DNA of 64,000 nt from Jannaschia sp. S6380 (GTDB lineage Bacteria > Pseudomonadota > Alphaproteobacteria > Rhodobacterales > Rhodobacteraceae): contig NZ_JALKAS010000002.1 in NCBI RefSeq assembly GCF_023015695.1, forward strand, positions 516,501 to 580,500, given 5' to 3'. Position 1 is the first letter of the stretch. Each line of letters starts with the position of its first letter. Positions 1-9,731 of the stretch are shown one piece after another. A model generated the notes under the pieces. It was not told the origin of the DNA and made no database searches. It saw only the letters and a list, made by a program, of their open reading frames with translations. Position numbers and translations under genes: made by a program.

Positions 1-1
1 C

Positions 2-73
2 GACACCGGGCTGGATGCCGGGATCGTGGCGGAGGCCGGAGACATGGCGCAACGTATGAGGCATGGCGAATGA
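2..73 (+). CDS. C-terminal tail of a probable hydroxymethylglutaryl-CoA lyase (partial)
   Basis: An open frame enters from the left edge and ends in TGA at 71-73, giving 23 residues (DTGLDAGIVAEAGDMAQRMR then HGE). The TG-D-x5-EAG pattern resembles the last helix of HMG-CoA lyases, and the next gene is a crotonase of the kind that follows hmgL in leucine-degradation operons of this family. The next ATG overlaps this stop by 3 bases (ATGA), which suggests coupled translation. The identification rests on a short tail and on context, so it is tentative. Confidence 0.45.
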   Translation, partial: DTGLDAGIVAEAGDMAQRMRHGE

Positions 74-852
74 CCCACGACACCCTGGATGTGACGCGCG
101 ACGAACGCGGCGTGGTGACGGTGCGGCTGAACCTGCCCGACACGCACAACGCCCTGTCGGCGCGAATGATGGACGAGCTGACCGAACTGGCCGGGACGGT
201 GGGCGCCGATGACAGCCGCGCCGTCGTCCTGACCGGCAATGGCAAATCGTTCTGCGCCGGGGGCGACCTGCGTTGGATGCGGGCGCAGTTCGACGCGGAT
301 GCCGCCGCGCGTGCGGCGGAAGCGCGGCGGCTGGCCGGCATGCTGCAGGCGCTGAACACGCTGCCGAAGCCGCTGATCGCGGGGGTGAACGGCGCGGCCT
401 TCGGCGGCGGCGTGGGACTGGCCTGCGTGGCGGACGTAGCCGTGGGCGTCGACACCGCGCTGTTCGGCCTGACCGAGACGCGGCTGGGCCTGATCCCCGC
501 GACGATCGGACCCTACGTCATCGCGCGGATGGGCGAGGGGCGGGCGCGGCGCGTGTTCATGTCGTCGCGGCGCTTCGACGCGGCCGAGGCGGTCGAACTC
601 GGCGTCCTGTCGCGTGCCGTCGCTACGGCCGATTTGGATGCGGCAGTCGAGGCGGAGGTCGTGCCCTACCTGTCCTGCGCGCCGGGGGCCGTGGCCGATG
701 CGAAGCGGCTGGCCCGCAGCCTGGGGCCCACCATCGATGAGGGGGTGATCGCCGCCACGATCGACGCGCTCGCCGCGCGGTGGGAGGGGGACGAGGCCGC
801 CGAGGGGGTCGGCGCGTTCTTCGACAAGCGCAAGCCGCGCTGGGCGACCTGA
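70..852 (+). CDS. Enoyl-CoA hydratase/isomerase (crotonase), probably methylglutaconyl-CoA hydratase
   Basis: A 260-residue crotonase-fold protein of normal length. It shows both oxyanion-hole segments: FCAGGDLRWM near residue 65 and IAGVNGAAFGGGVGLACVAD near residue 105, followed by the usual TETRLGLIPATIGPYV stretch. Crotonases hydrate enoyl-CoA esters in the cytoplasm. The upstream tail looks like HMG-CoA lyase, so the likely role is hydration of 3-methylglutaconyl-CoA in leucine breakdown (inference from context; other enoyl-CoA substrates are possible). It overlaps the upstream stop by 4 bases and is followed by an unrelated lipoprotein gene. Confidence 0.8.
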   Translation: MTHDTLDVTRDERGVVTVRLNLPDTHNALSARMMDELTELAGTVGADDSRAVVLTGNGKSFCAGGDLRWMRAQFDADAAARAAEARRLAGMLQALNTLPKPLIAGVNGAAFGGGVGLACVADVAVGVDTALFGLTETRLGLIPATIGPYVIARMGEGRARRVFMSSRRFDAAEAVELGVLSRAVATADLDAAVEAEVVPYLSCAPGAVADAKRLARSLGPTIDEGVIAATIDALAARWEGDEAAEGVGAFFDKRKPRWAT

Positions 853-951
853 CGACGCGCGGCGGAACGCGGCCTGCCGGGTCATCGCCGCTTGCCGTTC
901 CCCCCGCCCGCGATAGTGTGGCCGCAACCCTCGCCAGAAGGACCTGCAGAC

Positions 952-2073
952 ATGCTGAACCGCCGAACATTTACCTTGATGCTTGCCGCGACGCCGCTTT
1001 CGGCCTGCGCCGACGCGCCCGCCATGTCGGCGCGGCCCGGCGCGCGCGCGGCCGATCCCGATCTGGTGCCGCGCGCGACGGCGGGCTGGTCCGCCTGGGT
1101 CGCGTCCTTCAAGGGCCGTGCCCGGTCCGCGGGCATCCGCGCGGACGTGATCGACGCGGCGTTTCGCGGCGCGGGTTTCGTGCCCGGCGTGGTGGCGCGC
1201 GACCGCAACCAGACCGAGTTCAGGCGCAGCTTCGAGGATTACCTCAACATCGTCGCGCCCGAGAGCAAGGTCGAGGCCGGACGCGCCGCCTTCGCGCGGC
1301 AGCGGCGGGCGCTCGCGGCGATCGAGGCGCGCTACGGCGTGCCGGCCGAGATCGTCTGCGCGATCTGGGGCGTGGAGAGCAATTACGGCCAGCGGCGCGG
1401 CGACATCCCGACCATCTCCGCCATCTCGACGCTGGCCTATGACGGTCGGCGCGGCGCATTCTTCGAAAGCCAGCTCATCGCCGCGCTGCGTATCCTCCAG
1501 GCGGGCGACGTTGCGCCGGACCGGATGGTCGGGTCTTGGGCGGGCGCGATGGGCCACACGCAGTTCATCCCGACCAGCTACCTGCAATCGGCGGTGGATT
1601 TCGACGGCGACGGGCGGCGCGACATCTGGGGCGAGGATCCGACGGATGCGCTGGCCTCCGCCGCGTCCTACCTTGCCGGGGCGGGATGGCAGCGGGGGGC
1701 GACCTGGGCCGTCGAGGACCCGTCGGGAGGCCTGACGCCCGATGCGGGCGGGCCGTCCTTCCGGACCGGGCCGAACTTCCGCGTCATCAAGCGGTACAAC
1801 AATTCCGACAGCTACGCACTGGGCGTCGGGCACCTGGCCGACCGGATCGCGGGGGGCGGGCCGCTGCGCGCGTCGTTCGGGCCGGACCGGTTCGGCATGA
1901 CCAAGGATCAGCGGCAGGAGCTGCAGCGCCGCCTAACCGCCACCGGCTTCGACACCGACGGCACGGACGGCGTGATCGGCCCGAAGAGCCGCGCGGCCAT
2001 CGCCGCGTTCCAGCGGTCGCGGGGCTTGCCCGCGACCGGCGATCCGTCCCTGCGCCTGCTGGCGATGTTCTGA
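952..2073 (+). CDS. Lytic murein transglycosylase (MltB family) with C-terminal peptidoglycan-binding domain, lipoprotein
   Basis: A 373-residue protein starting MLNRRTFTLM. The frame is open further upstream, but this start gives a clean lipoprotein signal (lipobox LSAC, Cys19). The MltB-type SLT domain has its catalytic Glu at about 142 in IWGVESNYGQRRGD, followed by GSWAGAMGHTQFIPTSYL. The last 65 or so residues form a peptidoglycan-binding (PG_binding_1) repeat with TDGVIGPKSRAAIAAFQ. The enzyme cleaves the MurNAc-GlcNAc bond to leave 1,6-anhydro ends and should sit on the periplasmic face of a membrane. It stands alone: the nuo promoter begins 10 bases after its stop. Confidence 0.9.
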   Translation: MLNRRTFTLMLAATPLSACADAPAMSARPGARAADPDLVPRATAGWSAWVASFKGRARSAGIRADVIDAAFRGAGFVPGVVARDRNQTEFRRSFEDYLNIVAPESKVEAGRAAFARQRRALAAIEARYGVPAEIVCAIWGVESNYGQRRGDIPTISAISTLAYDGRRGAFFESQLIAALRILQAGDVAPDRMVGSWAGAMGHTQFIPTSYLQSAVDFDGDGRRDIWGEDPTDALASAASYLAGAGWQRGATWAVEDPSGGLTPDAGGPSFRTGPNFRVIKRYNNSDSYALGVGHLADRIAGGGPLRASFGPDRFGMTKDQRQELQRRLTATGFDTDGTDGVIGPKSRAAIAAFQRSRGLPATGDPSLRLLAMF

Positions 2074-2083
2074 TCCGTGCACG

Positions 2084-2112
2084 TTGACCACAGGGTGCCC
2101 CGGGCCTAGAAA
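2084..2112 (+). promoter_or_regulatory. Putative sigma70 promoter of the nuo operon
   Basis: TTGACC (2084-2089), a 17-base spacer and TAGAAA (2107-2112) match a housekeeping promoter well. They lie 28 bases before the nuoA ATG and just after the transglycosylase stop. No other strong match lies between the two genes. Transcription would start near 2119. Confidence 0.55.
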
Positions 2113-2139
2113 CCCCCGAACCCGCCCTGCCCGGAGGCC

Positions 2140-2508
2140 ATGATGGAAGTCCTGCTGCTCGAATACCTGCCGGTCCTGATCTTCCTGGGCTTGGCCGTGG
2201 GGCTGGGCCTGGTGCTGATCCTGGCGGCGGCGATCCTGGCCGTGCGCGCGCCCGACCCCGAGAAGGTGTCGGCCTATGAATGCGGGTTCAACGCCTTCGA
2301 CGACGCGCGGATGAAGTTCGACGTGCGCTTCTACCTGGTCGCGATCCTGTTCATCATCTTCGACCTGGAGATCGCGTTCCTGTTCCCCTGGGCCGTCAGC
2401 TTCGCCGGCCTGTCGGATGCCGCGTTCTGGTCGATGATGGCGTTCCTGGCCGTGCTGACCGTGGGCTTCGCCTACGAATGGAAGAAGGGTGCGCTGGAGT
2501 GGGAATGA
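2140..2508 (+). CDS. nuoA: NADH-quinone oxidoreductase subunit A
   Basis: A 122-residue inner-membrane subunit of complex I with three predicted spans (about 8-32, 64-86 and 92-114). The conserved loop [20 protein letters not shown] precedes [21 protein letters not shown], which is diagnostic for NuoA/ND3. The loop Cys corresponds to the residue tied to active/deactive switching in mitochondrial complex I. It has a CCGGAGG ribosome site and is first in the operon. An unusual 210-base gap separates it from nuoB, whereas most later nuo genes abut or overlap. Confidence 0.97.
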   Translation: MMEVLLLEYLPVLIFLGLAVGLGLVLILAAAILAVRAPDPEKVSAYECGFNAFDDARMKFDVRFYLVAILFIIFDLEIAFLFPWAVSFAGLSDAAFWSMMAFLAVLTVGFAYEWKKGALEWE

Positions 2509-2636
2509 GCGGGCCGGCCCGCCATCTGCGCGGGGCCGCCTGAGGCGCCATGGCGGGGCGGGACGCGATGTCGCGGGCCTTCCCCTCACGCGATGCGGTT
2601 CGCCGACCTATGTTATCGTCCGGGGCGGTGCCCGCG

Positions 2637-2665
2637 TTGACCCCCCCTGGGCCGCGGGCTACACC
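2637..2665 (+). promoter_or_regulatory. Possible secondary promoter in the nuoA-nuoB gap
   Basis: The 210-base gap holds TTGACC (2637-2642), 17 bases, then TACACC (2660-2665). The -35 is good and the -10 is poor. No convincing reading frame fills the gap. It could be a second start point for nuoB onward or simply untranslated leader. Confidence 0.2.
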
Positions 2666-2706
2666 CCGACCCGACCGGCGGCCGCGGCCCCGAGCGAGAG
2701 ACCTGA

Positions 2707-3251
<545 letters not shown>

Positions 3252-3252
<1 letters not shown>

Positions 3253-3875
3253 TGAGCTATCTGGACCAGACGGATCAGTTGCGGGAACTGGCCGCGCATA
3301 TCGAGCTTCGGCAGCCCGACCTCGTCTCGAACACCGAGATCGCCCGGGGTGAGCTGACGATCGAGGCGACGGGTTCGGACCTGCCCGCGCTGGCGGAGTT
3401 CCTCAAGACCGACGAGCAATGCCGTTTCGCCACCTTCGTCGACCTGACCGCGATCGACTATCCGGGCGATGAGCGCCGCTTCTGCGTGGTCTACCATTTC
3501 CTGTCGATGTACCTGAACCAGCGGATCCGCCTCAAGATCCATGTGCGCGAGGAGGAGATCGTCCCCTCCATCATCGACATTTACCCGGCGGCCAACTGGT
3601 TCGAGCGCGAGGTGTTCGACATGTTCGGCATCCTGTTCTCGGGCCACCCGGATCTGCGGCGCATCCTGACCGACTACGGCTTCCGCGGGCATCCGCTGCG
3701 CAAGGATTTTCCTACCACCGGCTATACCGAAGTGCGGTACGACGAGGTCGAGAAGCGCGTGGTCTACGAACCCGTCTCGCTGACGCAGGAATACCGCCAG
3801 TTCGACTTCATGTCCCCGTGGGAGGGGGCGGAATACGTGCTGCCGGGTGATGAGAAGGGGGAGGGGGCGAAATGA
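3252..3875 (+). CDS. nuoC: NADH-quinone oxidoreductase subunit C
   Basis: A 207-residue 30-kDa peripheral-arm subunit. It shows the family signature near residues 115-150: [20 protein letters not shown] then [19 protein letters not shown]. It is separate from NuoD, as in Rhodobacter and Paracoccus and unlike the fused E. coli NuoCD. It overlaps nuoB by 1 base and nuoD by 4 bases. Confidence 0.97.
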
Positions 3876-5104
3876 TGGATGGTGACCTGAATCCCCGCGG
3901 CTACGACGACGCCCTGACCGGCGAGCAGAAGATCCGCAATTTCAACATCAACTTCGGTCCGCAGCACCCGGCGGCCCATGGTGTGCTGCGGCTGGTGCTG
4001 GAGCTTGACGGCGAGATCGTGGAGCGGTGCGATCCGCATATCGGTCTGCTGCACCGGGGCACCGAGAAGCTGATGGAGAGCCGCACGTATCTCCAGAACC
4101 TGCCCTATCTGGATCGTCTCGACTACGTGGCCCCGATGAACCAGGAACATGCCTGGTGTCTGGCCATCGAGCGTCTGACCGGCGTCGAGGTGCCGCGTCG
4201 CGCGCAGTTGATCCGTGTGCTGTTCTGCGAAATCGGGCGCATCCTTTCGCATCTGCTGAACGTGACCACGCAGGCCATGGACGTGGGCGCGCTGACGCCG
4301 CCGCTCTGGGGGTTCGAGGAGCGCGAGAAGCTGATGGTCTTCTACGAGCGGGCCTGCGGCGCGCGTTTGCACGCGGCCTATTTCCGGCCCGGCGGCGTAC
4401 ATCAGGACCTGACGCCCTCGCTGATCGACGACATCGAAGCCTGGTGCGAGACCTTCCCTTCTGTGCTGGCCGATATCGACGGGCTGCTGACCGAGAACCG
4501 TATCTTCAAGCAGCGCAACGTCGACATCGCCATCGTCTCCGAACAGGAGGTGATGGACTGGGGCTTCTCCGGCGTCATGGCGCGCGGGTCCGGCCTGGCA
4601 TGGGACCTGCGCCGCGCGCAGCCCTACGAGTGCTACAGCGAGTTCGAGTTCGGCGTCCCGATCGGCAAGAACGGCGATTGCTACGACCGCTACCTCGTGC
4701 GGATGGAGGAGATGCGGCAGTCGCTGCGCATCATGAAGCAGGCCATCGCCAAGCTGCGCGAACCCGAAGGGCAGGGCGACATTCTGGCCCGCGGCAAAAT
4801 CACCCCGCCGAAGCGTGCCGACATGAAGACGTCGATGGAAAGCCTGATCCATCACTTCAAGCTCTACACCGAAGGGTTCCACGTGCCCGAGGGCGAGGTC
4901 TATGCCGCCGTCGAGGCGCCCAAGGGCGAGTTCGGCGTCTATCTGGTCTCGGATGGCTCGAACAAACCTTACCGCGCGAAGCTGCGCGCGCCGGGATACC
5001 TGCACCTGCAGGCGATGGACCACATCTCGAAGGGCCACCAGTTGGCCGACGTCGCCGCCATCATCGGGACGCTGGACGTGGTGTTCGGGGAGATCGATCG
5101 GTAA
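3872..5104 (+). CDS. nuoD: NADH-quinone oxidoreductase subunit D
   Basis: A 410-residue 49-kDa-type subunit that forms much of the quinone site with NuoB. It has the family hallmarks [20 protein letters not shown] (including the His of the quinone-site loop) and [15 protein letters not shown]. The C-terminal [12 protein letters not shown] ending is typical. Two ATG codons lie at 3872 and 3875; the first overlaps the nuoC stop and follows a strong GGGGGAGGGGG ribosome site. A 54-base spacer to nuoE holds only a 10-codon frame that I do not call. Confidence 0.97.
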   Translation: MMDGDLNPRGYDDALTGEQKIRNFNINFGPQHPAAHGVLRLVLELDGEIVERCDPHIGLLHRGTEKLMESRTYLQNLPYLDRLDYVAPMNQEHAWCLAIERLTGVEVPRRAQLIRVLFCEIGRILSHLLNVTTQAMDVGALTPPLWGFEEREKLMVFYERACGARLHAAYFRPGGVHQDLTPSLIDDIEAWCETFPSVLADIDGLLTENRIFKQRNVDIAIVSEQEVMDWGFSGVMARGSGLAWDLRRAQPYECYSEFEFGVPIGKNGDCYDRYLVRMEEMRQSLRIMKQAIAKLREPEGQGDILARGKITPPKRADMKTSMESLIHHFKLYTEGFHVPEGEVYAAVEAPKGEFGVYLVSDGSNKPYRAKLRAPGYLHLQAMDHISKGHQLADVAAIIGTLDVVFGEIDR

Positions 5105-5158
5105 CCCGATGCCGAATGAGCCTGCCTTCGAGATCGAATAGAAAGTGGTCAGTCAATA

Positions 5159-6463
5159 ATGCTACGCCGCCTCCACGCCGAACAGCCCGAGACCTTCGCC
5201 TTCACGCCCGCCAACCAGGCCTGGGCCGAGGCGCAGATGACCAAGTATCCTGAAGGGCGGCAGGCCAGTGCCGTGATCCCGCTGCTCTGGCGTGCGCAGG
5301 AGCAGGAGGGCTGGCTGACCCGCCCCGCCATGGAGCATGTGGCCGAGATGTTGGGCCTGGCCTATATCCGGGTGCTGGAAGTGGCGACCTTCTACTTCAT
5401 GTTCCAGTTGCGCCCGGTCGGGCAGGCGGCGCATATCCAGATCTGCGGCACGACGTCCTGCATGATCTGCGGGGCCGAGGACCTGGTCGCCGTCTGCCGC
5501 GAGAAGATTGCGCCCAGGCCGCACGAGATCAGCGCCGACGGGCAGTTGAGCTGGGAGGAGGTCGAGTGCCTCGGCGCCTGCGCGAACGCGCCGATGGCGC
5601 AGATCGGCAAGGACTACTACGAGGATCTGACGCCGGAGCGCCTTGGTGATCTGCTCGAGAAACTTCGCACCGGCGGCGTTCCGGTCCCCGGCCCGCAGAA
5701 CGGCCGTTTCGCCTCCGAGCCGCTGGGCGGGGCGACCAGCCTGACCGACCATGCGCAGAGCCCCGACCATGCGCGGAACGCCAGCGTGGCCCTCGCCGTT
5801 TCGATCGGCGACACGGTCAAGCGTATCGACGGCACCGAGGTTCCGCTGACGCATCCCTGGCACCGCGCCGAGCAGGCCGATCCGAACCCCGAAACCGCGG
5901 CGCGCGACCCGATGCTGGGACCCAGCGGGCCGGACGGCAAGCAGGCGGGCAAGGTCCGTGGCCAGCCCGATGCCAACCGCGAACGCGGGGATGCCAGCGA
6001 CGGGGTCGCCAATGTTCGCGGCTCGGACGCCGATGCCAAGGGCCGCCCGGACGAGGGCGACGTCGCACCGGAGGGCAGGCCGGACGCGGGCGAGGGCCTG
6101 GGCGAAGGCAACGCGCCCCGGGTCACGGGCGATACCGACACCGACGGCGGCCTGGCGGGTACGCAGACGGCAGCCGAATCGCTGGCCACGCCGACCGAGG
6201 GCCGCCGCCCGGAGGCGATGGACGCGCCTCGGGGCGGACAACCCGACGACCTGAAGCGGATCGCCGGGATCGGTCCGAAGCTTGAAAAGCTGTGCAACTC
6301 CCTTGGTTTCTGGCATTTCGACCAGATCGCCGGCTGGTCCGCCGAGGAGGTCGCCTGGGTGGACCGCCACCTGCAGGGGTTCAAGGGACGCGTGACGCGT
6401 GACGAATGGGTCAAACAGGCTAAGATGCTGTCTGAGGGGGGCGCGGGACCGCGTTCCGAGTGA
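5159..6463 (+). CDS. nuoE: NADH-quinone oxidoreductase subunit E with long C-terminal HHH extension
   Basis: The first 175 or so residues are a normal 24-kDa thioredoxin-fold subunit with [2Fe-2S] cluster N1a ligands Cys96, Cys101, Cys137 and Cys141. The protein then runs to 434 residues, over twice the usual 160-240. Residues 176-355 are a low-complexity Gly/Asp/Pro/Ala linker. Residues 360-434 form a compact HHH-type module ([20 protein letters not shown] then [20 protein letters not shown]). The same module ends the next gene. The N-terminal part works in the NADH module with NuoF; the role of the tail is unknown. I know of long NuoE forms in Rhodobacteraceae, so the fusion is probably real and not a frameshift. 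Confidence 0.93.
   Translation: MLRRLHAEQPETFAFTPANQAWAEAQMTKYPEGRQASAVIPLLWRAQEQEGWLTRPAMEHVAEMLGLAYIRVLEVATFYFMFQLRPVGQAAHIQICGTTSCMICGAEDLVAVCREKIAPRPHEISADGQLSWEEVECLGACANAPMAQIGKDYYEDLTPERLGDLLEKLRTGGVPVPGPQNGRFASEPLGGATSLTDHAQSPDHARNASVALAVSIGDTVKRIDGTEVPLTHPWHRAEQADPNPETAARDPMLGPSGPDGKQAGKVRGQPDANRERGDASDGVANVRGSDADAKGRPDEGDVAPEGRPDAGEGLGEGNAPRVTGDTDTDGGLAGTQTAAESLATPTEGRRPEAMDAPRGGQPDDLKRIAGIGPKLEKLCNSLGFWHFDQIAGWSAEEVAWVDRHLQGFKGRVTRDEWVKQAKMLSEGGAGPRSE
6211..6433 (+). repeat. HHH-module direct repeat, copy 1 (inside nuoE)
   Basis: The stretch encoding the end of NuoE is repeated 780 bases downstream in the next gene. Over 6241-6420 against 7021-7200 I count about 143 of 180 identical bases with no gap, so the two copies derive from one duplication. 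Confidence 0.85.
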
Positions 6464-6514
6464 ACCAGGGGCCGCCTGCCATGTCGCGCGCCCCGTCCAA
6501 GGGGGAGTGACGAC

Positions 6515-7267
6515 ATGAACGACACCGCTGGCAAGATCTTTCGCAATCGCTTGGCCGTCGCGGGCGCGGGCGGTTTCCTGGCCTTCATACTGTTCTGGCT
6601 CGCCGGCGGCTGGAATTTCTTCGGCGCGTTGCTGATGGGGCTGGTGCTGTTCGCGCTCTTCTACGTCCTGATCGGCATGATCGGCGCGGGTGGCGGCGCA
6701 AGCGGTTCTGCGCCGTTCAGCGCGTCCTCCGGGGCGGGCCATCATTCCGCCTCCACGGGCGGCAGCACCGTGCCCCCGAGCGTCGGCGGCGGCGGTGCGG
6801 CGGCCGGGGGTGGCGCGCCCGCCGCGACATCGCCCGCGGCGACGGGAACGCCGGTCGGGGAGGGTGCCGATACGTCATCCGAGCGGTCCGAGGACGCCGC
6901 CGCCGCGAAGGCGGCCACCCGGTCCGGCAAGGGCACCACTTCAGGTCCTGCAGCCAGCGCCGACGACGACGCCGATCCCGGCGTCAAGCCGGAGACGCTG
7001 GACGCCCCGCGGGACGGATCGGCGGACGACCTGAAGCGGATCAAGGGCGTGGGGCCGAAGCTGGAGGAGCTTTGCAACAAGCTCGGCTTCTGGCATTTCG
7101 ACCAGATCGCGAACTGGTCCGACGAGGAGGTCGCCTGGGTCGACCGGCATCTCGAGGGCTTCAAGGGCCGCGTCCGGCGCGACGACTGGGTCACGCAGGC
7201 GCGTCAGTTGGCTGGCGGCGGCGACACGGATTTCTCGCGCCGGGTGGACAAGGGCGGCATGTACTGA
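6515..7267 (+). CDS. Membrane-anchored HHH-module protein encoded between nuoE and nuoF
   Basis: A 250-residue protein of no family I can name. Residues 15-55 hold two hydrophobic spans (VAGAGGFLAFILFWLAGGW and FGALLMGLVLFALFYVLIGM). Residues 56-155 are a Gly/Ala/Ser/Thr-rich disordered linker. Residues 160-235 are the HHH module shared with the tail of NuoE (DDLKRIKGVGPKLEELCNKL). A GGGGGAG ribosome site precedes the ATG. HHH folds usually bind DNA non-specifically but can also mediate protein contacts. Being tethered to the membrane next to complex I genes, a scaffold or assembly role is as likely as DNA binding; this is inference. Confidence 0.75.
   Translation: MNDTAGKIFRNRLAVAGAGGFLAFILFWLAGGWNFFGALLMGLVLFALFYVLIGMIGAGGGASGSAPFSASSGAGHHSASTGGSTVPPSVGGGGAAAGGGAPAATSPAATGTPVGEGADTSSERSEDAAAAKAATRSGKGTTSGPAASADDDADPGVKPETLDAPRDGSADDLKRIKGVGPKLEELCNKLGFWHFDQIANWSDEEVAWVDRHLEGFKGRVRRDDWVTQARQLAGGGDTDFSRRVDKGGMY
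6991..7213 (+). repeat. HHH-module direct repeat, copy 2
   Basis: Second copy of the nuoE tail, in the same frame and orientation at the end of the following gene, about 79% identical in DNA over the 180 bases compared by eye. Confidence 0.85.
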
Positions 7268-7337
7268 AACCGGGATCGGCCTGCGACCGCGGGGCGGCTT
7301 GACGCCGTTCGGCGCGACCTGTTGAAGAGGGCGCGAA

Positions 7338-7568
7338 ATGACACGGCCCCCGGACCATGAGATGGCGATCGCCAGACGCTCCCGCATGGTGGCCATGGTG
7401 ATCGTCGGGACGGCGCTTCTTTGGATGGTGGCGCAGTTCGCGGGCGCGAACCTGGGGGTGCCGGTGCGCTGGATGGTGCTGATCGACCTGATCGCACTGG
7501 CGGCGTTGGCTTGGGCGATGATCGTGGCGGTCGGCATCTGGAAGATGCGCCGCGACAAGGAGAACTGA
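7338..7568 (+). CDS. DUF5337 family small membrane protein
   Basis: A 76-residue protein with two predicted spans (about 17-37 and 45-67), a charged N-terminus and a KMRRDKEN end. The pattern fits DUF5337, a family I associate with nuo operons of Rhodobacteraceae. Its function is not known. It ends 2 bases before nuoF, so it is cotranscribed. A structural or assembly role for complex I is possible but unproven. Confidence 0.75.
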   Translation: MTRPPDHEMAIARRSRMVAMVIVGTALLWMVAQFAGANLGVPVRWMVLIDLIALAALAWAMIVAVGIWKMRRDKEN

Positions 7569-7570
7569 CG

Positions 7571-8863
7571 ATGCTGCAGGACCGGGACCGGATCTTCACC
7601 AATATCTATGGCATGGACGATCGGTCGCTGAAGGGCGCGCAGGCGCGGGGCCATTGGGACGGCACCAAGGACCTGATCGGCCTGGGCCGCGACAAGATCG
7701 TCGAGATCATGAAGGCGAGCGGTTTGCGCGGCCGGGGCGGCGCGGGTTTCCCCACGGGCCTGAAATGGTCGTTCATGCCCAAGGAGAGCGACGGCCGCCC
7801 GGCCTATCTCGTCATCAACGCCGACGAATCCGAGCCCGGCACCTGCAAGGACCGGGAGATCATGCGCCACGATCCCCACACCCTGATCGAGGGCGCGCTG
7901 ATCGCGTCCTTCGCGATGGGCGCGCATGCCTGCTACATCTACATCCGCGGCGAATACATCCGCGAGAAGGAGGCGTTGCAGAACGCCATCGACGAGGCCT
8001 ACGAGGCCGGGCTCCTGGGGCCGAACGCGGCGAAATCAGGCTGGGATTTCGACCTGTACCTGACGCATGGGGCGGGGGCGTATATCTGCGGCGAGGAGAC
8101 CGCCCTGATCGAAAGCCTAGAGGGCAAGAAGGGCATGCCGCGCATGAAGCCGCCCTTCCCGGCGGGTGCGGGGCTCTATGGCTGTCCGACGACGGTGAAC
8201 AATGTCGAGTCGATCGCGGTCGTGCCCACGATCCTGCGGCGCGGCGCCGAATGGTTCGCTGGTTTCGGCCGGCCGAACAACGCGGGCACCAAGCTTTTCG
8301 CGATCTCGGGCCATGTGAACCGGCCCTGCGTTGTCGAGGAGGCGATGAGCATCTCGTTCGAGGAGTTGATCGAGACGCATTGCGGCGGCATCCGCGGCGG
8401 CTGGGACAACCTCAAGGCGGTGATCCCCGGCGGCTCCTCGGTGCCGCTGATCCCGGGGCGCGACATGCGCGACGCGATCATGGATTTCGACTACCTGAAG
8501 GAGCAGAAATCCGGCCTCGGCACCGCTGCGGTCATCGTGATGGACAACTCCACCGACGTCATCAAGGCGATCTGGCGGCTTGCGGCCTTCTACAAGCATG
8601 AAAGCTGCGGCCAGTGCACGCCTTGCCGCGAAGGCACCGGCTGGATGATGCGCGTCATGGACCGGCTGGTGAAGGGCGAGGCGGAGGTCGAGGAGATCGA
8701 CATGCTGCTCGACGTCACCAAGCAGGTGGAGGGTCATACGATCTGTGCACTGGGCGACGCCGCCGCCTGGCCGATCCAGGGTCTGATCCGGCATTTCCGC
8801 GACGAGATCGAGGACCGCATCCTGCACAAGCGCACCCCTCGCCCGGCCGTGGCCGCCGAGTGA
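7571..8863 (+). CDS. nuoF: NADH-quinone oxidoreductase subunit F
   Basis: A 430-residue subunit that binds NADH, FMN and [4Fe-4S] cluster N3. The FMN/NADH region shows [16 protein letters not shown] near residue 54. The N3 ligands are in [14 protein letters not shown] near residue 347, with a fourth Cys in [10 protein letters not shown]. The frame is open upstream, but the ATG at 7571 gives the expected N-terminus [17 protein letters not shown]. It starts 2 bases after DUF5337 and overlaps the next gene by 4 bases (GTGA). Confidence 0.97.
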   Translation: MLQDRDRIFTNIYGMDDRSLKGAQARGHWDGTKDLIGLGRDKIVEIMKASGLRGRGGAGFPTGLKWSFMPKESDGRPAYLVINADESEPGTCKDREIMRHDPHTLIEGALIASFAMGAHACYIYIRGEYIREKEALQNAIDEAYEAGLLGPNAAKSGWDFDLYLTHGAGAYICGEETALIESLEGKKGMPRMKPPFPAGAGLYGCPTTVNNVESIAVVPTILRRGAEWFAGFGRPNNAGTKLFAISGHVNRPCVVEEAMSISFEELIETHCGGIRGGWDNLKAVIPGGSSVPLIPGRDMRDAIMDFDYLKEQKSGLGTAAVIVMDNSTDVIKAIWRLAAFYKHESCGQCTPCREGTGWMMRVMDRLVKGEAEVEEIDMLLDVTKQVEGHTICALGDAAAWPIQGLIRHFRDEIEDRILHKRTPRPAVAAE

Positions 8864-9342
8864 TCCGCGCGGTCGTCTTTTCGGTGCTGCTGGCCGGCCC
8901 CGCCCTCGCGCAGGACGGATCGGCCGATGCGCTGGCGCCCTTCGCGGCCTATGCGCACACGTTGGCCGCCTTGGCTGGCTGGGCGGTCCTGACGACCGTT
9001 CTGGCCGCCCTGTCGACCTGCGGCAAACCCCAAATCCGCACCGAAAGCGGGCATCCGGCACGCGACTATTCCGATCCGTTCTATCGCCGCACGCGGGCCC
9101 ATCTGAACGCGGTAGAGAGTACGGGCCCCTTCATCGCCGCCGCGGTCGCCGCCATTCTGATCGGCGCGCCGCCCTTCTGGGTGAACCTTCTGGCGTCGGT
9201 CTTCCTTGTCGCGCGGATCGGGATGGCCATCGTCCATATCGGGACGGAAAATCAGCCGGCCCGTTCCGCCTTGTTCGCCGTGGGTCTCTTCTGCGTTATC
9301 GGCTTGGCCGGAATGGCGCTCGTCGGGGCGGTGACGGCGTGA
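8860..9342 (+). CDS. MAPEG family membrane protein
   Basis: A 160-residue protein starting at GTG, which overlaps the nuoF stop as GTGA. It begins with a signal-like segment ending AGPALAQ, then has about four hydrophobic spans. The motif [20 protein letters not shown] near residue 69 is the MAPEG signature (conserved Arg, Asn, Glu; family of microsomal glutathione transferases and leukotriene C4 synthase). The substrate is unknown. A lipid hydroperoxide or glutathione-linked role beside complex I would make sense but is inference. A cleavable-looking leader before the first span is unusual. Confidence 0.75.
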   Translation: MIRAVVFSVLLAGPALAQDGSADALAPFAAYAHTLAALAGWAVLTTVLAALSTCGKPQIRTESGHPARDYSDPFYRRTRAHLNAVESTGPFIAAAVAAILIGAPPFWVNLLASVFLVARIGMAIVHIGTENQPARSALFAVGLFCVIGLAGMALVGAVTA

Positions 9343-9731
9343 TCCGCGTTTTGTGCGTCTGCATGCTCGCCACACCCGCATGGGCCGAGGAGGTGCTGCC
9401 CGCGCCCGACTATTTCGTGGACTCGGCGATGGCGACGTCCACGGCCCAGGTCCTGGCGCGCAGCTGCACGCGACTTTCGGTCAACCCGGTGGAGATGACC
9501 CGGCATGGCGATGCCGTCCTCGACGCCCTGGCGCGCGATGGCTTCACGGCCGAGAACCTGGCGACCCGCATGGCCGATCCGTCGACGCAGGTCGCGGTGC
9601 AGCAGCGGACGTTCCTGCAGAAGCACGACCTGACCGAGGGCGCCTCGGAGGCTGAGGTCTGTGTCGCCGGACTGCGCGAGATCGCCGAGGGCACGAACAT
9701 CGGAAAGCTGTTGGTGGAGGTCGAGGAATGA
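9339..9731 (+). CDS. Secreted DUF5333-like protein (paralogue 1)
   Basis: A 130-residue protein starting at GTG within the stop of the MAPEG gene. The signal peptide [17 protein letters not shown] ends in a good AxA site. Cys residues occur in ARSCTRLS and EVCVAGLR. The C-terminal pattern C-x2-G-x2-EIA-x4-IGKLL matches the end of the protein encoded at 10,201 (C-x2-G-x2-EVA-x4-VGRLL). I infer the two are divergent paralogues of DUF5333, a periplasmic family of unknown function found in this clade. It overlaps the next gene by 4 bases. Confidence 0.6.
   Translation: MIRVLCVCMLATPAWAEEVLPAPDYFVDSAMATSTAQVLARSCTRLSVNPVEMTRHGDAVLDALARDGFTAENLATRMADPSTQVAVQQRTFLQKHDLTEGASEAEVCVAGLREIAEGTNIGKLLVEVEE

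Noticed and set aside
2071..2099. TGATCC near the transglycosylase stop as a RpoE promoter
   Set aside because: No TAGAG or TAAGA-like box 18 bases downstream.
5109..5141. 10-codon frame between nuoD and nuoE
   Set aside because: Too short to support, no ribosome site of note; probably chance.
5162..6745. 527-codon minus-strand frame
   Set aside because: Antisense to nuoE, whose iron-sulfur ligands are intact.
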